A DNA stretch of 64,000 bases from Cryobacterium levicorallinum (lineage in GTDB: Bacteria > Actinomycetota > Actinomycetes > Actinomycetales > Microbacteriaceae). The translations under genes and the position numbers were made by a program. Under the pieces are notes generated by a model, which had not been told where the DNA came from, did no database searches, and saw only the letters and a program-made list of their open reading frames with translations. Where the stretch lies: NCBI RefSeq assembly GCF_004402405.1, contig NZ_SOFE01000001.1, positions 149,370-213,369 of the forward strand, in the 5' to 3' direction. Of this stretch, positions 26,621 to 34,413 are shown piece by piece; position 1 is the first letter of the stretch, and the number at the start of each line of letters is the position of its first letter.

Positions 26621-27556
26621 TCACGACCCGAGGTTGAAGCCGGCCTCGTCGAGCCCGTAGTTGGTGAGGTCGTACTTGGCCAGAATCTCGGCGTAGGTGC
26701 CGTCGGCGATGGTCGCGACCAGGGCGAGACGGATGGCCTCGCTGAGTTCGCTGTTCTCCTTGAGAATGCCGATTCCGCTGTAGACCGGGCTGTACCCGTT
26801 CGGGTTGGCCTCGTCGGTGACGACCTCGAACATCTCACCGTCACCGGCGGTTTGCGCGGTGTAGGCGGCGACGGCGGAGTCGACGACCTCGGCAACGGCC
26901 CGGCCGGACCGCACTGCGGTTTGCACCTCAGTCTCGCCGGGCAATTCGGAGATGATCACCGGGCCGGGGCCGGCCGCGGTGCACTCTTCGTCGTAGCCGC
27001 GCAGAATATCCGCCTGCACGGTGGCCTTGGGCACTGCGACCTCCTTGCCGCACAGATCGAGCACCCCGGTGATGTTCTCGGGGTTGCCGGCGAGCACGAG
27101 AATCGAGAATCCGGCGTGGAAGTAGTCGACAAAGTCGAGGGTGCCCTGCCGTTCCTTGGTGTCGTTCATGCCCGACATGATCACGTCGTTCTTGCCGGCC
27201 TGCAGCGACGGAATCGCGGTCGCGAAGGACTGCTTCTGCAGTTCGAACCGCACGCCGAGCTTCACTCCGAGGGCGGCCGCGAGGTCATGGTCGAAACCGG
27301 TGATGTTCTGCTCGACGTCGTACATTTCCATCGGTGGGTAGGGAATGTCAGAGGCCGCCCTGATGATTCCGGCCGATTTGATCGATTCGGGCAGGGCGGC
27401 CGCGGCGGCCGGGTCGACGTCGCCGGTCACGGCGGCGGGTTCGGTACTGTCGACGGTGGCGGAGCATCCGCTCAGGGCCAGGCTCAGGGCCAGGCCGAGC
27501 ACCGGCCAGGTCAGCCGGCGGTGCGAGCGAGTTTCGAGCTTCACGTGCAGGGTCAT
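26621..27556 (-). CDS. amino-acid ABC transporter substrate-binding lipoprotein
   Basis: The 311-residue family-3 solute-binding protein has a lipoprotein signal with lipobox LSGC (cysteine 31). The mature part contains GIIRAASDIPYPPMEM, GFDHDLAAALGVKLGV, IMSGMNDTKERQGTLDFVDYF and, near the C-terminus, GILKENSELSEAIRLALVATIADGTYAEIL, the binding-fold signature for polar amino acids. The ATG at 27556 follows AACAGGAGAC. It is 25 bp after the racemase stop on the same strand, so the transporter genes are probably part of one operon with the racemase and GNAT genes. Confidence 0.93.
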   Translation of the reverse strand: MTLHVKLETRSHRRLTWPVLGLALSLALSGCSATVDSTEPAAVTGDVDPAAAAALPESIKSAGIIRAASDIPYPPMEMYDVEQNITGFDHDLAAALGVKLGVRFELQKQSFATAIPSLQAGKNDVIMSGMNDTKERQGTLDFVDYFHAGFSILVLAGNPENITGVLDLCGKEVAVPKATVQADILRGYDEECTAAGPGPVIISELPGETEVQTAVRSGRAVAEVVDSAVAAYTAQTAGDGEMFEVVTDEANPNGYSPVYSGIGILKENSELSEAIRLALVATIADGTYAEILAKYDLTNYGLDEAGFNLGS

Positions 27557-27581
27557 GACGGTCTCCTGTTGTTGGGTAAGG

Positions 27582-28691
27582 CTAGAAACGGATGCTGTCG
27601 GTGCTGGCGGTGACGCTGGCCAGCACCTCGGGCAATACCTCAACGCCGATGCCGGGCCCGGTGGGCACCCGCAGGTGCCCGTTTTCGAGCTCGAACGGTG
27701 CGGTGAGATCCTGCGCGAAGTAGCGGTTAGAGGCCGAGGTATCCCCCGGCAGCACGAAGTTCGGCAGCGCGGCGAGGGCCACGTTCGCGGCCCGACCGAC
27801 GCCGGTTTCGAGCATGCCGCCACACCAGACCGGCACGCCGTGTGCCGCTGCGACATCGTGGATGCGCCGAGCTTCAAGGTAGCCGCCGACTCGGGCGGGC
27901 TTGACGTTGATAATGCTGCAGGCACCGAGGGTGATCGCCGTTGCGGCGTCTCTGGCCGATTCGATCGACTCGTCGAGGCAGATCGGCGTGGAGATGAGCT
28001 TGGCCAGATTGGCGTGGCCGAGCATGTCGTCCTCCTTCATCGGCTGTTCCATCAGCAGCAGGTCGAAGGGGTCGAGCAGGGCGAGGTGGCGGGCATCGGC
28101 GAGGGTGTACGCGGTGTTCGCGTCGACCTGCAGCAGAATGTCTGGCCCGAAGCGTTCGCGCACCGCGCGCACCGGGGCGAGGTCCCAACCCGGTTCGATT
28201 TTGAGTTTGATGCGTAGGTAGCCTTCGGCGAGGTAGCCGGCGACCGCGTCAAGCAGCTCGGGGATTGAGTCCATGATGCCGACAGAGACGCCGGCCGGAA
28301 CGGTGTCCCGCACGGCGCCGAGGTAGCCGCCGAAGGACACCCCGGTGGTCTTGAGCTGCGCGTCGAGAATGGCCGTTTCGAGGACGGCCTTGCTCATCAT
28401 GTGCCCCTTGACCGGTTCAAGCGCCGTGGCAACCAATTCGGCTGTGAGCCGGTTGCCGAGCGCCTGCAGCCGGGGCACAAGGTGGTCGCGAATGACCAGG
28501 TCGCTCGCGTCCAGAAATTCGGAGCTGTAGAGGGGGTGGGCGTCGGCGGCGCACTCGGCCCAGCCCTCGGCATCCGCTGTGATGACACGTACCAGCGTCA
28601 CTTCACGCTCGGTCGACGTGCCGAACGAGGTACGGAACGGCCGCACCAGCGGCAGGTGTACACGGCGTAGCTCGATGGTCTCGATTTTCAT
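27582..28691 (-). CDS. o-succinylbenzoate synthase / N-succinylamino acid racemase (NSAR)
   Basis: The 369-residue enolase-superfamily enzyme shows the muconate-lactonizing subgroup catalytic set: K162-x-K164 in RIKLKIEPG, metal ligands D190, E215 and D240, and K264 in NVKPARVGGY. Family members dehydrate SHCHC in menaquinone synthesis, racemise N-succinyl amino acids, or do both. No men genes are nearby. Instead it overlaps a GNAT gene by 4 bp (ATGA) and precedes an amino-acid importer, the neighbourhood known for NSAR, which works with a D-amino-acid N-succinyltransferase and a desuccinylase to convert D- to L-amino acids. NSAR is therefore preferred; a desuccinylase is not in this window. 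Confidence 0.85.
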   Translation of the reverse strand: MKIETIELRRVHLPLVRPFRTSFGTSTEREVTLVRVITADAEGWAECAADAHPLYSSEFLDASDLVIRDHLVPRLQALGNRLTAELVATALEPVKGHMMSKAVLETAILDAQLKTTGVSFGGYLGAVRDTVPAGVSVGIMDSIPELLDAVAGYLAEGYLRIKLKIEPGWDLAPVRAVRERFGPDILLQVDANTAYTLADARHLALLDPFDLLLMEQPMKEDDMLGHANLAKLISTPICLDESIESARDAATAITLGACSIINVKPARVGGYLEARRIHDVAAAHGVPVWCGGMLETGVGRAANVALAALPNFVLPGDTSASNRYFAQDLTAPFELENGHLRVPTGPGIGVEVLPEVLASVTASTDSIRF

Positions 28692-29554
28692 GCTGTTCCT
28701 CCTGGTGCGAGTCGGTACCAGCCGTCACGGCTGACCCCACGGGCTATATGCCCCGAAGCGAATACGTCGGTAAAAATAGAACGGATGCTGCGCCGCCACT
28801 CGGCCGCGAGCTGCGGGTTTTGCCCGCGCAACGCCACAATGTCGGTCGGAACCCGGCACCACAGGGCGCCGGCTGCCATTACGAGCACGGGGTCGCCGTC
28901 GGGTCCTACTCCGAGCACATCGCTCGGGCCGTAGGAGGGGCCGTCGATCGGGGCCTGGCGGTTCTCGCTGCAGGCAGTCGATTGCGCGCTCGTGAGCGGC
29001 CAGACCGCGACCAGTCGGTCACTCTCGTCGTTCGCGTTCATCTCGCCCTGCATCGGGCCGTAAAAGTCGACGGCGTACTCGCCCGCCGAGGCGCCGAGTT
29101 TGGTGAGGTTGAAGCGCGCGTTGCGGCTGACCAGAGGGTCGAAGGTCCAGGTCATTTCGGTCAGGTCGCGCGCCAGGCCCCAGGCCCGCTGGTGCTGCTT
29201 CAGGGCGAAACCGACGCCGCGGTCGCTGATTCCGGGCAGAACCCCGGCAATAAGGGAGTACATCGACGCGGACTTCGGACTAACGATGGCCGCAGCGGCG
29301 CCCACGAGGCGGCCGGTCTGGTCGCGGGCCGCCGTGACGTTGCAGCCGGCGTGGCTAATGCTGCGCAAGAGTTCGGAGGGGATGGCGCTCTCGCCGGGCG
29401 GCAGCAGCCAGACCGTATTGAACAGCTGCTCGACCTCGAGAAAGCCAGCCAGGCTGGCCTCGTCACTCACCCGTACCCCGGCCGATTCGGCGGCGACCCG
29501 GGCCGCCTGCTGGGCCTGGTCCGTGAGTGCGGCGAGGGGCCGGTGCGGGGACAT
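28688..29554 (-). CDS. GNAT acyltransferase (COG3375-like), probable N-succinyltransferase partner of NSAR
   Basis: The 288-residue protein contains a GNAT-like core: FLEVEQLFNTVW, VGAAAAIVSP, HQRAWGLARDLTEMTWTFDPLVSRNARFNLTKLGA and YAVDFYGPM. This is the pattern of the acetyltransferase-like family repeatedly found beside NSAR/MenC genes. In characterised NSAR pathways the partner GNAT succinylates D-amino acids. The ATG at 29554 gives a normal N-terminus; a TTG start 17 codons upstream is possible. Its stop overlaps the racemase start by 4 bp. The regulator gene diverges upstream. Confidence 0.78.
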   Translation of the reverse strand: MSPHRPLAALTDQAQQAARVAAESAGVRVSDEASLAGFLEVEQLFNTVWLLPPGESAIPSELLRSISHAGCNVTAARDQTGRLVGAAAAIVSPKSASMYSLIAGVLPGISDRGVGFALKQHQRAWGLARDLTEMTWTFDPLVSRNARFNLTKLGASAGEYAVDFYGPMQGEMNANDESDRLVAVWPLTSAQSTACSENRQAPIDGPSYGPSDVLGVGPDGDPVLVMAAGALWCRVPTDIVALRGQNPQLAAEWRRSIRSIFTDVFASGHIARGVSRDGWYRLAPGGTA

Positions 29555-29646
29555 CTGCCTAGTGTGGTCGGGTCGCAGCCTCCGATCTTTAGCGGGCAGC
29601 ACCAAGAAAGAGCATAGTCATGGTCGTGCAGCACAAAGCGGATGGG

Positions 29647-29652
29647 TATGGT
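29647..29652 (+). promoter_or_regulatory. -10 hexamer of leaderless pucR-type gene
   Basis: TATGGT is followed by six bases and the ATG at 29659, supporting that start over the upstream ATG at 29620. Confidence 0.6.
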
Positions 29653-29658
29653 GAACGA

Positions 29659-30888
29659 ATGACTACCCTGGGATTGCCGGTCGGTGACCTGTTCGCGCTG
29701 GCAAATGCGATCGCCGCGATGGTCGGCGGCGCGACCGCGATCGAAGATCTGCAGACTCGGGTCCTCGCGTATTCCACGCTGCCAGACCAGCCGATCGATG
29801 ACACCAGGCGCGACGGCATTCTGGGCCGTCAGGTGCCCGACCTACCCGATAACGCAGAGGCCTACGCCGCACTGTTTCGGGCATCCGGCGCGGTTCGGCT
29901 ACCCGGAGCGATGACACCGAGCCTGCCCGGCGAACCCGCCGTGCCGGTGGGGCTGGCCCGACTGGCGGTCGCCGTGCGGGCCGGCGCCGAGCCCCTTGGG
30001 TCGATCTGGGTCGTCGACGTCACCGGCTCGCTCGACGATGCTGCTGCCACCGAGCTTGAACGCGCCGCAGCCATCGCGGCGCTGCATATTCTGCGCGCCC
30101 GCAGCGCGGCCGACCTGGCTCGGGCGCAACGCGCTGTGCTCCTGCGTCGGCTGCTCGACGGCGATGCGGATGCCCGACTCGTCGCCGCTCAGCTCGACCT
30201 CGACTTGGCCGGCCCGTTCGTGGCTCTGGCCTTTCAACCGCAGTTCGGCCCCGCGGGCGACGAGCTGCGCCTGAACCGGCTGGTTGATCTGGTGGCGATG
30301 GCCTGCGAAGCGCACCAGAGCGGCACGGAGTGTGTGGCCATCGGCACCACGGTCTATGCCCTTTTTTTCGGCGGTCAGCTCGACGACACGCAGCTGATCG
30401 GCATCGAGGCAATGGCAGCTCGATTGGTGACCCGGGCTACGGGAGCGATGCGGATCGTGCTGCGGGCATCCGTTGGGTCGCGGGTGACCGGTGTCGACAC
30501 GATCAGCCGGTCGCGGCGGGACGCGGATTTGGTCCTCCTGTTGACGGACCATTCAGCCGATACCGGCCAGGTCGTCAGCGCGCGGAACGTCGGCAGCCGA
30601 TTGAGTCTGCTCGAACTCGGGCAGGTTCTTCGGGATACCCCGCGGCTCTTTTCGGCACAGGCGCAGGCGGTGCTCAACCTCGATGCCCGCTCCGGCACCG
30701 AGTATGCCGCAACCCTGCGCAGCTACCTCGACTGCGGGCGAGACTCGGCCAGAACGGCCACCTTGCTGTCGGTGCACCAGAACACGCTGCGCTACCGACT
30801 GCGGCGGGTGCAGGAACTGTTCGGCATCGACCTCGACAACGCCGACGACACACTCATGCTGTGGCTGAGCCTGCGGGTGGGCGACTAG
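29659..30888 (+). CDS. PucR-family transcriptional regulator
   Basis: The 409-residue protein has a GAF-like N-terminal half (about 1-160), a central GGDEF-like/CdaR domain (about 170-320) and the C-terminal PucR helix-turn-helix (about 335-405, TLRSYLDCGRDSARTATLLSVHQNTLRYRLRRVQEL). It diverges from the GNAT-NSAR-ABC operon, so it is the likely activator of that operon, probably responding to an amino acid or its derivative. The start is set by a TATGGT -10 exactly six bases upstream of ATG 29659; 13 extra codons are available upstream but have no ribosome site. Confidence 0.9.
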   Translation: MTTLGLPVGDLFALANAIAAMVGGATAIEDLQTRVLAYSTLPDQPIDDTRRDGILGRQVPDLPDNAEAYAALFRASGAVRLPGAMTPSLPGEPAVPVGLARLAVAVRAGAEPLGSIWVVDVTGSLDDAAATELERAAAIAALHILRARSAADLARAQRAVLLRRLLDGDADARLVAAQLDLDLAGPFVALAFQPQFGPAGDELRLNRLVDLVAMACEAHQSGTECVAIGTTVYALFFGGQLDDTQLIGIEAMAARLVTRATGAMRIVLRASVGSRVTGVDTISRSRRDADLVLLLTDHSADTGQVVSARNVGSRLSLLELGQVLRDTPRLFSAQAQAVLNLDARSGTEYAATLRSYLDCGRDSARTATLLSVHQNTLRYRLRRVQELFGIDLDNADDTLMLWLSLRVGD

Positions 30889-30910
30889 CTGTGCGGAGCA
30901 GAATAGTCCC

Positions 30911-31180
30911 GTGATACGTAAACGAGTGCTGGCCCACGGCGAGGTTCAGGGCGTCGGATTTCGTTACCACGCTACTGCCCAGGCCCGGCATCTGGGACTC
31001 GTCGGATATTGCCGCAACCGCCCGGACGGAACGGTGGAACTCGAGATCGAGGGTCGGGAGGCATCCGTTTCGCGCATGCTGCGCTGGCTCGAAACCGGCC
31101 CGCGATATGCCGTCGTGACGGCGCTCGACGTGAGCGACATCGCCGCGACCGGCGCAAGCGACTTTCAGATCACCGACTAG
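30911..31180 (+). CDS. acyP: acylphosphatase
   Basis: The 89-residue protein hydrolyses acyl phosphates (EC 3.6.1.7). The catalytic R18 is in GEVQGVGFRYHA and N36 in YCRNRPDGTVE, at the conserved 18-residue spacing. Length is normal for the family. It starts with GTG; CAGAAT lies six bases upstream, a possible leaderless -10. It follows the regulator gene by 22 bp. Confidence 0.93.
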   Translation: MIRKRVLAHGEVQGVGFRYHATAQARHLGLVGYCRNRPDGTVELEIEGREASVSRMLRWLETGPRYAVVTALDVSDIAATGASDFQITD

Positions 31181-31205
31181 GGTCAAAACGCCCTTAACGC
31201 TGGCG

Positions 31206-31211
31206 TAGCGT
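31206..31211 (+). promoter_or_regulatory. -10 hexamer upstream of leader ORF
   Basis: TAGCGT is followed by exactly six bases and an ATG at 31218 that opens a 12-codon reading frame ending in the next gene's start. Confidence 0.5.
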
Positions 31212-31217
31212 TGCATT

Positions 31218-31256
31218 ATGACCGCGCGCGAAAGCCCCGCCGGGGGACGCCAATGA
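31218..31256 (+). CDS. putative leaderless 12-residue leader peptide
   Basis: The frame ATG to TGA encodes MTARESPAGGRQ and stops in the overlap ATGA with the Pr6Pr gene start at 31253. The upstream TAGCGT has the same geometry as the leaderless promoters in this window. It would let ribosomes load on a leaderless message and re-start on the membrane protein gene. It is not proven to be translated. Confidence 0.4.
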   Translation: MTARESPAGGRQ

Positions 31257-31912
31257 CGACGCGCACAGCGTTCGCTCTGGCGCGCCTCGGCCTGGCCGCA
31301 GCCGGAATATTCGCTCTGAGCGGCTATTTCTACTACACACTCGGTGTCGCAACCTTTGCCATCGCGAATTTCTTCAGCTATTTCACCGTGCAAAGCGCCA
31401 TCGCAGCGGTCGCCGTGATCGTCACTGCAGCCATCGTGGCTCTGCGGCGACCGACCGACCCGGTCTGGGTCGACATGCTGCGCGCCATGGTAACGACCTA
31501 CATTCTGGTCTCCGGAGTGGTCTACGGAATCATCGTCTGGCAGTCCTCCAGCGCCAATTACTCAATCGAGGTGCCGTGGTCGAGCCAACTGCTGCACTTC
31601 GTCATTCCGGCCTGCGCCCTGATCGACTGGATGGTCGACCCGTTCAAGGCTCGCCTGCCGTGGAAATATCTCGGCTGGGCCATCGTGTTTCCGGTGTTCT
31701 GGCTGTTGTTCACGCTCATTCGCGGGCCGATCGTCGGCTGGTATCCCTACTTCTTCCTCGACGCCCGGCAGGTCAGCGGCCCCGGTGAGACCGTGTTCTA
31801 CTGTCTGATCATCGTGGCGATCATCACCGGAATCGCAGCGTTGCTCACCTGGATCACCCGATTGAAGCGGATGCCGCGCCACCTGCTGCCGCCGTGGGGT
31901 TCGTCCCTCTGA
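31253..31912 (+). CDS. Pr6Pr family membrane protein
   Basis: The 219-residue protein has six predicted helices (about 8-28, 37-60, 76-96, 107-125, 138-158 and 182-204). Conserved family segments include NFFSYFTVQS in helix 2, SQLLHFVIPACALIDWMVDP, LGWAIVFPVFWLLFTLIRG and WYPYFFLD. This is the Pr6Pr/FAR-17a-like membrane family; its biochemical role is not established. The ATG follows GGGGGA and overlaps the stop of a possible leader peptide. It ends 9 bp before the convergent amine oxidase-like gene. Confidence 0.85.
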   Translation: MTTRTAFALARLGLAAAGIFALSGYFYYTLGVATFAIANFFSYFTVQSAIAAVAVIVTAAIVALRRPTDPVWVDMLRAMVTTYILVSGVVYGIIVWQSSSANYSIEVPWSSQLLHFVIPACALIDWMVDPFKARLPWKYLGWAIVFPVFWLLFTLIRGPIVGWYPYFFLDARQVSGPGETVFYCLIIVAIITGIAALLTWITRLKRMPRHLLPPWGSSL

Positions 31913-31921
31913 GCCGCGCGC

Positions 31922-33346
31922 CTATTCGTCAGAAACTGCCGCGTCGGGAACGGCCAGGAACGGCTCGAGCGCGGTGAGCGCCGCGGAGAGAAACTCGTCG
32001 TCATCGAGCTCGGACAGCCGAGTGGCGTTCTCGGCGGCCACGACCCCCATGAGAATGGGCTCCCCGGTGAGCGGCATCATGTTCACCCAGACCGGAAAAT
32101 CGGCGTCTTCGCCGACGATGGTCCATAGCCGGGCCTCGGTGTCCCAGAACGGCTCGTCGAAGCGCAGCCAGACCTTGTCGAGTACCCCCATTCCCAGGGC
32201 AGCAATGGCACCGCGATGCGCGAAGGGCAGCGCCGGCGAAAATTCGATCGCGGCAGTCTGCAACACGCCAAGCGGCACTGTGAGAATGACCCGGTCGGCC
32301 GAGAGCGACTCGCCGGTGCCGAGACGCAGACTCACGCCACCGTCGTCGTGGGCGACCCGGTTGACCACGCTCGATAGCAATAGCTCCAGACCGTCGGCGT
32401 CACTTTTCAGCAGAGTGGAATAGCCGCCGATCACGATCTGGTCGTCGTCGGCGCTGCCCATGTCGGTGGTGTACCAGGCGGACTGCTGACTCGGCGTTGC
32501 CCCGGTTTCAACCTTGAGTTTCGTGGCGATCTCGTACTCGAGCCAGTCGGAATCCGACAGGCCGTCGGCGTTGGGCGTGCTCGAAAGTTTCGCTTCACCC
32601 GAATCGATCAGGGCACGTTCAACCGAGACATCCTGCTGCTGATCGGCTGCCCAGTCGAGGGCACCGGCGACAGCCTCGGCGCCCAGCGTCGACACCTCGA
32701 CGACGGCCCCGGCCCGGGTGCGCACCTCCGGGGTGCGCACGAACGGCAGCAGGCTGACCCCGAGCGTGGTGAGTTCATCGTCGAGAAAATTGTCAGAAGT
32801 GCGGTGCACAAAGGAGGGCCCACGTTCGATCGGAAAGGGCCAGTCGCTGCTGACGGTGTCGATGCGCCCACCGATACGGTCGCGCGCCTCGACCACGACG
32901 ACGTCGTAGCCGGCATTGACGAGTTGGCGGGCCGCTGTGATGCCGGCAATCCCGGCGCCGACGATGGTGATGCGTTCGCCGGGAGCCGCGACATCCTGCA
33001 CCCGTCCGGCCGCAAGCAGGCCGGACGCGCGGGCGCCCTGCACCGTGCCGGGCGCGTCCACTGCTGTGGCTTCACCGGCGAAAAAAACCCGGGCATCGAC
33101 GGCCTGACCGAGCGCAACGCGGTGTTCCGGGGTGGCCCCAACGGCGGCGTAGCTGAAGGATCCGCGCGAGAAGGGGTCGGTCGACCAGTTGGTGCGGGAG
33201 ACGGCGAGCGGCTGAGGAACCAGTGAGGGCGTGAGCGTGGTTGGCGCCGGGGATGCCGTCGGAACCGGCGCCGGGGACACGCACGCGGCGAGAGCCAACA
33301 CGGAAAAACCCGACGCCGTGCCGAGCAGAAAAGTGCGCCGCTTCAC
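31922..33346 (-). CDS. circularly permuted flavin amine oxidase-like lipoprotein
   Basis: The 474-residue protein begins with a Tat-like/lipoprotein leader (MKRRTFLLG...LAAC, cysteine 22). Residues 54-116 hold W-S-T-D-P-F-S-R-G...FFAGEAT...TVQGARASGL, which in ordinary flavin monoamine oxidases is the C-terminal FAD-contacting segment. The N-terminal-type Rossmann motif VGAGIAG follows at 129-135 with VVEARDRIGGRI. The chain ends with ALEPFL..PDAAVSDE, about where that C-terminal motif would normally begin. The domain order is thus rotated. GTG start. Exported FAD amine or polyamine oxidase is the likely activity; substrate unknown. Confidence 0.83.
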   Translation of the reverse strand: MKRRTFLLGTASGFSVLALAACVSPAPVPTASPAPTTLTPSLVPQPLAVSRTNWSTDPFSRGSFSYAAVGATPEHRVALGQAVDARVFFAGEATAVDAPGTVQGARASGLLAAGRVQDVAAPGERITIVGAGIAGITAARQLVNAGYDVVVVEARDRIGGRIDTVSSDWPFPIERGPSFVHRTSDNFLDDELTTLGVSLLPFVRTPEVRTRAGAVVEVSTLGAEAVAGALDWAADQQQDVSVERALIDSGEAKLSSTPNADGLSDSDWLEYEIATKLKVETGATPSQQSAWYTTDMGSADDDQIVIGGYSTLLKSDADGLELLLSSVVNRVAHDDGGVSLRLGTGESLSADRVILTVPLGVLQTAAIEFSPALPFAHRGAIAALGMGVLDKVWLRFDEPFWDTEARLWTIVGEDADFPVWVNMMPLTGEPILMGVVAAENATRLSELDDDEFLSAALTALEPFLAVPDAAVSDE

Positions 33347-33425
33347 GATCGGTCTGCTTTAGAACGGCGGATCCCGGGCGCGCGCCCGCAGAGCTTCAGT
33401 ACGGCGCCAGTCATGAGACCAAACT

Positions 33426-33473
33426 ACCGCAGACCGTGCCGCTTGACATTTTCTTCTCGAGGGCGACTGGTTA
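33426..33473. repeat. direct repeat copy 1 (promoter-like), 3' of SDR gene
   Basis: This 48-bp block, which contains TTGACATTTTC, matches 34291-34337 at about 40 of 48 positions. It ends on the stop codon of the SDR gene. Confidence 0.75.
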
Positions 33474-34268
33474 CCGTCGCTCCTCGGCCACGGAGTTACC
33501 GCCGTCGACGACGATCACCTGCCCGGTGACGTAGGCGGCTCCTGGCGAGGCAAGAAACGCGATGACGGAGGCGACCTCCCCCGGCGTGCCGCTTCGGCCG
33601 GCCGGAACCAGCGCACCCTCCAGAGCCTCGCTCGTGAGCTGGGAGCCGGTCGAGATCCAGCCGGGCGCGACGGCGTTCGCCGTGATGCCCACTTCGGCCT
33701 CGTCCACTGCGAGCGCCCGCACCAGCCCGACCAGCCCGGCCTTCGCTGCGGCGTAGGCGACATCATTGCGGCAGGCCATGATCGACCCGCTCACGCTCGA
33801 CACCATCACGATACGACCCCATCCGGCCGCGCGCATGAACCGGATCACCGTGCGAGTGGCATGAAATGCTGTGGACAGGTTGATGGCGAGGCCGTGTTCC
33901 CACTCGGCCGGACTGGTCAGGATATCTCCGTGGCCCATCTCGGCGTCGCCGACCGCGACCATGCCCGCGTTGTTCACGAGAATCGTCGGCTCGCTCCCGG
34001 TCGCGGCGAGCGCCACCCGCAGTCCCTCGGCACCGTCGACCGAGTCGAGGGAACAGACGATTCCGCTCGCATCGAGTCCGTGTGCCGTCAGTTCGCGCGC
34101 CCGGTCGTGCACCCGCGCCGTCGTGCCGGTGAGGATCACCCGGCAACCGAGTTCACCCAGCATCCGTGCTGCGGCGAAGCCGATACCGGTGGCGCTGCCC
34201 GCTCCGGTGATGAGTGCGGTGTGCCCGCCGAGGTTGAAGGCGGCCGGGAGCGCGGGTGCGGGAGTCAT
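33471..34268 (-). CDS. short-chain dehydrogenase/reductase
   Basis: The 265-residue SDR has the cofactor motif TGAGSATGIG, the NNAG segment, catalytic S in VMVSSVSGS and YAAAK. DGGNSV ends the fold. It is a classical SDR whose substrate cannot be read from sequence. The start is fixed by TAACCT exactly six bases before the ATG, a leaderless promoter. The gene and its promoter lie exactly between two 47-48 bp direct repeats, which suggests it was inserted here as a unit. Confidence 0.9.
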   Translation of the reverse strand: MTPAPALPAAFNLGGHTALITGAGSATGIGFAAARMLGELGCRVILTGTTARVHDRARELTAHGLDASGIVCSLDSVDGAEGLRVALAATGSEPTILVNNAGMVAVGDAEMGHGDILTSPAEWEHGLAINLSTAFHATRTVIRFMRAAGWGRIVMVSSVSGSIMACRNDVAYAAAKAGLVGLVRALAVDEAEVGITANAVAPGWISTGSQLTSEALEGALVPAGRSGTPGEVASVIAFLASPGAAYVTGQVIVVDGGNSVAEERR

Positions 34269-34274
34269 GGCGTC

Positions 34275-34280
34275 AGGTTA
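34275..34280 (-). promoter_or_regulatory. -10 hexamer of leaderless SDR gene
   Basis: Read on the reverse strand, TAACCT is followed by GACGCC and the ATG at 34268. Confidence 0.65.
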
Positions 34281-34290
34281 GTGCCCTCTC

Positions 34291-34337
34291 ACCGCAGACC
34301 GCGCCGGTTGACATTTTCCCCTGAAGGCAACTAGTTA
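34291..34337. repeat. direct repeat copy 2, containing the GntR promoter -35
   Basis: Matches 33426-33473 (about 83%, one indel). Here the TTGACA at 34308-34313 belongs to the promoter of the GntR gene. Confidence 0.75.
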
Positions 34338-34352
34338 GTCACATGACCAACT
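34308..34352 (+). promoter_or_regulatory. GntR promoter with overlapping palindromic operator
   Basis: TTGACA (34308-34313) and TAGTTA (34332-34337) are 18 bp apart. The 20-bp palindrome AGTTAGTCACATGACCAACT at 34333-34352 (8 of 10 pairs) overlaps the -10, as expected for an autorepressed YtrA-type GntR. Confidence 0.6.
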
Positions 34353-34413
34353 AACCAGTGAACCGGCGGGGACTGGGAATCGGGCAGCAGCATCCACTGA
34401 AAGCAGACAGTCC

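Noticed and set aside
30911-31180. Acylphosphatase as part of the D-amino-acid cluster
   Set aside because: It follows the PucR gene by 22 bp but is a housekeeping-type enzyme with no evident link; same-strand closeness alone is weak.
34343-34354. Three-codon leaderless mini-ORF in the GntR promoter
   Set aside because: ATG ACC AAC TAA lies inside the operator palindrome; too short and explained by the palindrome itself.
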